From positions 109,881,087 to 109,945,086 of the forward strand of contig NC_080423.1 of assembly GCF_029873635.1 (NCBI RefSeq): a stretch of DNA of 64,000 nucleotides, given 5' to 3'. The stretch's first letter is position 1, and every line of letters begins with the position of its first letter. The notes beneath the pieces were generated by a model. It made no database searches and had not been told where the DNA came from. It saw nothing but the letters and a program-made list of their open reading frames with translations. Both the position numbers and the translations under genes were made by a program. Positions 58,406 through 64,000 of the stretch are shown here, piece by piece. The DNA is from Malania oleifera (taxonomy: Eukaryota; Streptophyta; Magnoliopsida; Santalales; Ximeniaceae).

Positions 58406-61400
58406 ATGAAGAGAAAGAGGAAGGAAAAGGAGGAGATGGAGATTGTATGGCAAACTCCTGCAAACCCTCCAGAGCCCCACGACTACATCTTCCGCAACGG
58501 TAAAATTTTCAAACTCAACGGTCACCGTTTTCAACCCCATATTTCGAGGTTCCACCGTTGATAATTTGATATAACACAGCTGAATTTTAGCGGGAACTCT
58601 GCAGGGAGGCGCCATGTTAGACCGTACTACTTCGAGTTCATCTCCCATGTAATTTATGACTTATTTTCTTCTTTATTTGTTTTTTGATGGATCTTCTGTG
58701 AAAACCCTAATCACATTCATCATAAACCCCATTTAGATCCAAACAATGTCATAGAAGGTATTGTTGTGTTTTTATTCAGGTCAAGGACCGGTGGGCGGGG
58801 AAACGCATTGTCGATCTTTTTGCTGAAGAGTTCAAGGGCCGGCCTTATGATTACTATGTACGCCTTTTGTCTTATTATTGCTTTTCTGAATGATTTCTAT
58901 TTATCTGGATCGGCTGAGCTTAGTATCAGAGTTCTTGGTTGGTTCTATCATTGCATCGATGTTACTTCAATTTTTATCAACATGTGAATGTGTAATGAGA
59001 TCATGCTCTTTTTGAATTTTGGAATAAAGACTTGTGAGAAAAAAGGAAAGGAAAATAGAAAGAAAAATCAATTTTTTTGTTATATTTTTCTGTCTATCTC
59101 AAATATAATTAAGGTGAAAATTTATTCCAAGTACAATTGAAAATCAAGAAAAATCAAAGAGTAATGACAATATGGCATGTAAAAAAAATGTTAATTGATT
59201 TGTAAAGGCATTTTAGGTTTCTGGCTGTGTTTTGTAATGGTTTTAAACAGCGGAATTGGGATTGTGTGGATCAGGATGGATCTCAATACAATTTAATACT
59301 GCACAATGTCCAAGTACAAATACGTGATCTAAAACCCAAGCTCCCAAACACAGGGTCGGGCTATGTCTTACCTAAGTGTTTTATCTCATTTTTTGCAACA
59401 CGCAACTTCACCTGTTTGTTTTGATGGGCATTTCATGTTAGCAGGGTCTGAGTGTTTTAAGTTTTAATAATGTGTTGGGGATTGTAGGTTAGCGCTGTGG
59501 AATGTGGACGGATACAGGTTGATGGTCAAATAGTGCCTGTTTCATACATAGTTAAACGATCACAGAAGATAAGCCACTTCTTACACAGGTTTGTTGTGCT
59601 TAATGCTGTTCTTGAAACAAGTTTGCTCAGAAAGTGTTGTGTCAGTTTTTTGCTTTAAAATTGCCATGCAAACTTATTGAACGAGCAGTTGATGTCAAAA
59701 CGGCTGTAGGCATGAGCCACCAGTGATGGCATTGGACGTCTCAATTTTGCACAAAGAATCTGACGTGCTTACTGTTTGTAAGCCAGCATCTGTTCCAGTA
59801 AGTCAATGCTAGTTTGTTACATGTCCTTTTGAACATTTTAGAAACTTGGTAGGTGTACTGTTTATCTCTATTTTTATTTCATACCCATCTTGCTCCTATG
59901 GGGTTGGAAATGGTCATTTTACTACTTTGTTTCTTGGATTTAAATGCTTAATAATGGTCTGTTTTATTCGTAGACTTTGTAGTTCGGCACTCAGACATAG
60001 AATCAACCATGCGAGACTCTTTTCTTGATTGAAAAAAAGTAGTATAATATTAAATAGAGAAATGTAAAAAACAGGAGAATAAGGTATCCTTTAAAAAAAA
60101 AAAAAAACAGGAAAACTAAAAAATAAAAACAAAACAGTTAATACAACACAGCAAACCGGAATGTCTTTAAAACACATTCTTATGAAACAACCAGCAGCCA
60201 GAGCTCATAAAAAAGCCAACTATTGAATCTTGTCCCAAAGTAGAACCTAAGAAATCTTCCTCCCCTTAAAATGCAGTGTTATTTTTTTTTCCCATTTAAA
60301 TACCCCACAGTATAGCATACAATTCACATCTCCAAAGGGCAGGCCTGTCTTTGTACCTTCCAAACTTCATAGAAGAAATAGCCAGGATATCCTCCACAAA
60401 TTCCGGACAAACCCAACTTTCCCCAGTAAAGTTTTTGTGGTTGGGGATAGGGGGCTTTAGGGATCTTTTTGATGAGGTGGGAGGCGGTGTGCACTGTGCA
60501 CTCTAAATGGAAGGGGGGGTTTTGGTCTTGAAATTTGATGTCTAAAAACACAGCTCTCTAGTCCTGTTTTCAATGTTGAGGTCTGTCTAACCCCTTATTG
60601 AGGCACCTTTAAGGCTTTGAGCCTCCTTTTGTGCATGCAGATATCTCACCTTTTGGAAGGTTTCTCTGTTAGTTCCAGTTCCTGTGCGAGTGCTTTCTTT
60701 TCTTCTGCCCATTGCCCATCATGCATTCTACAAACGAGCTTGTTGCATCTATGCAAGGAGGGTATAGATGATACCTCGTGAAGTGAATCACCTTACTTCC
60801 TCATGGGTTACCAAGGATGAGTTGTGTCACCTAGAGCCCAGAGCTATTGGAGCAGTACAACTGTCTTTCCTTGTCAGCCGCATGTTTTTCTCACCATGAG
60901 AGAATTGATGGGCATCACAGTCCAGCAAGACTTTTGTTTCTACCATAGGCATAAACATAAAATAGGGTCTTTATAATTATCTGGGGTTTTATGATTTAAA
61001 TATGTTACAATTATATCCTGATCTAATTTAGGGATTTGATATATTTCCTAGAGATTGTTTCCTTGTGGAATATGATGTTATTTCCTGGAGATTGTTTCCT
61101 TATTTAATATTAGGAGAAAGCCTGTTTAAAGGCTTGATGTGCAACCATGAGGATATTAACTATTAAGCCTTAATTGAGTCTTGTTTTGATTTTCCATTTG
61201 TCTTATTTTCCCATTTATTGCCTGTTACCTTGTTTTAGTTTTCTGTTCATTTTCTTGCTGATTATCTGTGGTCAATGGGTCCTGCATCCCTTCTGTTTTG
61301 CAGGTGCATCCCTGTGGTCAGTATCGCAAGAATACAGTTGTTGGCATCCTTCAGGCAGAGTATAGCTTGGCACCTCTATTTCGTATCCAAGCAATTTTTG

Positions 61401-63797
61401 GAAAGCAAAATTTTAATTGTACATGAGCTTATAATGTGTGTTCAAATGCTTGGAAAGGTTTTTGTTCAATTTAATTATTTCCATTTTTCTCAGGTACAAT
61501 GTTATAATGCTAAAATTTACCAAAATTTTCTTGACCCTATTTCTTGTTAGCGGTTCATAGACTGGATCGCCTAGTCTCCGGACTGCTTATCCTGGCTCGA
61601 ACTGCTTCTAAGGCTGACTTTTTCAGGCAACAGGTAGGAATCGGATCGTCATAGTGGTTTATTTAAAATTTCTAGCAAGCAAACAATCAAGCTGTTCCTC
61701 CTAAGGATCCTATCAATAAAACAAAAGCAGTAATTCCATGAACACGAACATGCGTATGCATGCATGCACACAAGGACAAGTGCATCCATTCACAAACTCG
61801 ATGCAGCATGAATCCTTTACGTCATAAGTCATGGTGAACTATGAAGGAATTATGACGTTCTCTTCTAGAAAGTCAGATCATCTGGTATGACGCATTAAAG
61901 AGATCAAAATGAAAGAGTTAGAATGATAACAAGTATTGCATTACTGTGAGTTCGTGTTTTGGAAAGATTAATCTAAGCAGGTTCCATTGGTGGAAATCTT
62001 CCTAAAATTATTTAGTATCGGTGCATATAGAGACATGGATTTTGAAATATGTATCTTGAAATAGAGGACAATGCATAGGAGTTGTAGCTCTGTGAGTTGG
62101 TTCCTAGAGTGAGAGTTGCCATGTTGCTTTGTTTGAAATTCTATTTATAGGAGTGAAGGAGATCAAAAGGTATGGAGACAAGCTTGCAGATTTGTTACAG
62201 TTACCACCTCCTTATGTTGTTTTACCTTATTGAGGACAATATTGCTCCAGAAACTTGTTTGTTTTTTGGGCTTAATATTCATGAAAATTATAAAGTTTTG
62301 TTCATGACTTTATGTGGTGGACTTATAATATTACTCCTTTCTTGAAGCTATAGTTTTTGCTTCCTGAATTTATGCTGATGTATGCAGTTTTTCCTGCAGC
62401 ATAAATAAAATATTGCTCTGTCATAAAGTAGGGTTTGGTGGTTACAGATTGAAGCCGGACTGGTGCACAAACAGTACATCGCAAAAGTCATTGGAGTTTT
62501 TCCGGAGGATGAGGTAGTCTTATTAACTCATATCATTTAAATGACTCCAATATGGATTGTTTTCATCAACCACATGGCCTACAAGCTACAGCATGCTTGC
62601 TTGATTGTTTATTGTACTTGAATCCCCCATCCTGCCTCAACCCCTCAAAGCCTCTGCAGAAAGTTCCCAGCTTAAATAGGTTGGCTCATATTACAAGTTA
62701 ATTGTAGAAATTTTTTAGGTACTGAATTGTTTAAGAATTTGTGGCCTAAAAAGGATGAACATGAATATCTTGGCTACTGAATTGGGAAGGTCAATGTTAT
62801 CAATGAACTCGTAAACCAACTAATGATGGAGAGAAAAGACAATGATCTTTATTTTTCCCTTAAATTTTTGAAAATTTCACTTTTGCACAAAGGTATTGGC
62901 CTTGAATCACCCTAATGGCAAACAAATTTAATTCTTCTTGTGATGGCCCGACACCAGTTTTTCCAAGATCCAACCTGCCCAGATCTAATTTTCTACTCCG
63001 AGGATATTATATCCATCCACATTCATGTGTATGGATGTCTATGCTTTTGTCTTCCTCTTTCTTGCGCCCAATTATCTGTGATTTAGGAGCAGGAACCTTT
63101 CAAATCATATTTGATTTTGTGCAGTCTTCCTATCTTTGCTTAAACAATGTTCTTATCGTCCGGAACATATTTGTTATGTAGGTTGGTCCATACCTCAAAA
63201 TGGTCATTTTTAAACAATTCGTTGAGAAATCTTAAAATGCATATTAGAAATGGGGGTAAAGGCTGCCCACTGTCCAGCTTTCTCGGACTCTTCTGTAAGC
63301 AGGATCTTTGTGGACTGGGCCAACCGCTATGATGTATAGTGAAGTACTATGCACAACTTAAGATTTCAATTCTTTAGTAGCTCATTTTCCCGTCTCCTTT
63401 CCATCTTCATCATCTTGATCATCTTTCATGAGCTTGTAGGAATTTGAAGTGTGGGTTAAGAGATAACTTAAGGCATGGGAAAAACTGAATATTTTAAATT
63501 AATGCTTTATATAAACTATAGTTGCACTTTGCCAACTGTTTGTTGTGCAGCCCCTGTTCTAAAAGATGTTTAACTGAAATTTGAATCTGTATCATCTTTT
63601 CAGTTTGTGGAATGTTTTATATCTAAAACATATTAACTTGGTCAACTTGGTCTCGGATAAAAAATTGTGTTATGTTAGTTGTAAGACGCAACTTTTCCTA
63701 GTTGACATCTATTATGAATTTTTCTGGGTTTGTATTTCAGCAAGTTGTCAGTGCAAATGTGAATTATAATGCTCGAGAAGGAAAGAGCACAGCTGAG
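58406..63797 (+). CDS. RluA-family RNA pseudouridine synthase (5' nine exons; continues past window)
   Basis: It converts uridine to pseudouridine in RNA. It is closest to the plant protein annotated RNA pseudouridine synthase 7 and to the yeast Pus9/Rib2 branch. Exons: 58406-58499, 58605-58648, 58780-58857, 59488-59588, 59710-59797, 61304-61382, 61551-61633, 62448-62513, 63741-63797, all GT-AG and in phase, giving 230 residues. It starts MKRKRKEKEEMEIVWQTP. Then come RPYYFEFISHVKDRWAGKR, an S4-like part (GRIQVDGQIVPVSYIVKRSQ), SHFLHRHEPPV, VCKPASVPVHPCGQYRKNT, the catalytic block PVHRLDRLVSGLLILAR (Asp167 is the expected nucleophile) and YIAKVIGVFPEDE. Homologues have a further ~150 residues with a GRTHQIRVH-type motif, which must lie past 64000. 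The gene is divergent from MUB, with 3.4 kb between the start codons. Confidence 0.92.
59226..59354. repeat. Dispersed ~120-bp MITE-like inverted repeat, weak copy
   Basis: TGTTTTGTAATGGTTTTAAA at the left and CTAAAACCCAAGCTCCCAAA at the right are loosely complementary. The centre (CTCAATACAATTTAATACTG) follows the family pattern. It lies in an intron of the pseudouridine synthase gene. Confidence 0.35.
59798..61303 (+). other. 1.5-kb intron of the pseudouridine synthase gene
   Basis: From about 60020 to 60960 the sequence has an A-rich left edge and a mixed-composition body that looks like an inserted, unclassified repeat. No domain could be read. No extra exon is needed for frame. Confidence 0.45.
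61634..63740 (+). other. Two further introns of the pseudouridine synthase gene
   Basis: The introns are 61634-62447 and 62514-63740. They contain no recognised element; open frames here show no protein similarity known to me. Confidence 0.5.
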
Positions 63798-64000
63798 GTA
63801 AGGGTTTTCGTCAAACCCCCTGTCTATTATAGTTGTTATTAAGCGAGGCTGTTTTTTTTTTTTTTCTCCTTATTTTTTATACATTTTTTTAGGAAGGGAA
63901 AAACTTGAATGCTCAGTCAATTGGTCCTTATTAACTAATAAAAATTGGTATTTTGTGGAGTTCTATTATTTGCATGATGCTGGATCCCGTGGCAGCAGCA

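Noticed and set aside
1-64000. CRISPR array, operon, prophage or toxin-antitoxin system
   Set aside because: This is intron-rich plant nuclear DNA. The repeats seen are transposon-derived or microsatellites, with no regularly spaced repeat-spacer structure.
1-64000. Biosynthetic or functional gene cluster made of MORC, TPD1, GSA, MUB and pseudouridine synthase
   Set aside because: The five products act in unrelated pathways and compartments and lie in mixed orientations. Nothing in the sequence links them beyond being neighbours.

Overview
The window is nuclear DNA of a flowering plant, almost certainly a eudicot. It is AT-rich, every host gene has many GT-AG introns, and the proteins are plant ones: a plastid-targeted glutamate-1-semialdehyde aminomutase, a TPD1-type secreted peptide, a prenylated MUB protein and a plant-type MORC ATPase. 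The dispersed repeats are also of kinds common in eudicots (short tRNA-derived SINEs, TRIM elements, hAT-type MITEs, Ty1/copia elements and a Ty3/gypsy chromovirus). The species cannot be named from the sequence alone.

Layout. (1) About 1-20.1 kb: the 3' two thirds of a MORC4/MORC7-type gene on the + strand, with fourteen recognisable exons. Its introns are swollen by a SINE, a hAT-type element that carries a piece of a ribosomal protein S25 gene, one copia element, and a second copia-like relic with a TRIM inside it and a LINE tail beside it. (2) 20.8-26.5 kb: a nearly full-length chromovirus on the - strand with both LTRs. (3) 27.3-29.1 kb: a solo LTR of a different family with a perfect 5-bp target duplication. 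(4) 31.8-34.2 kb: a three-exon TPD1-like gene on the + strand. (5) 35-42.5 kb: an AT-rich repeat graveyard (TRIM, truncated copia, LTR-like block, hAT MITEs). (6) 42.8-46.8 kb: a complete three-exon GSA gene on the + strand. (7) 50.7-55.0 kb: a complete three-exon MUB gene on the - strand, convergent with GSA. (8) 56.4-58.2 kb: a TRIM and a ~430-bp direct duplication. (9) 58.4 kb to the window end: the first nine exons of an RluA-family RNA pseudouridine synthase on the + strand, divergent from MUB.

The five host genes are unrelated: chromatin silencing (MORC), anther cell fate signalling (TPD1), tetrapyrrole synthesis (GSA), membrane ubiquitin-fold anchoring (MUB) and RNA modification (pseudouridine synthase). 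They show ordinary plant gene order rather than a cluster or operon. All recognised exons keep frame across splice junctions. I see no evidence for a new multi-gene system. The most notable items are the hAT element with captured RPS25 sequence, three tiny LTR elements (TRIMs) with perfect target duplications, a dispersed ~120-bp inverted-repeat family with about eight copies, and a solo LTR with a clustered GTCGAC-type palindrome just upstream of its TATA box.
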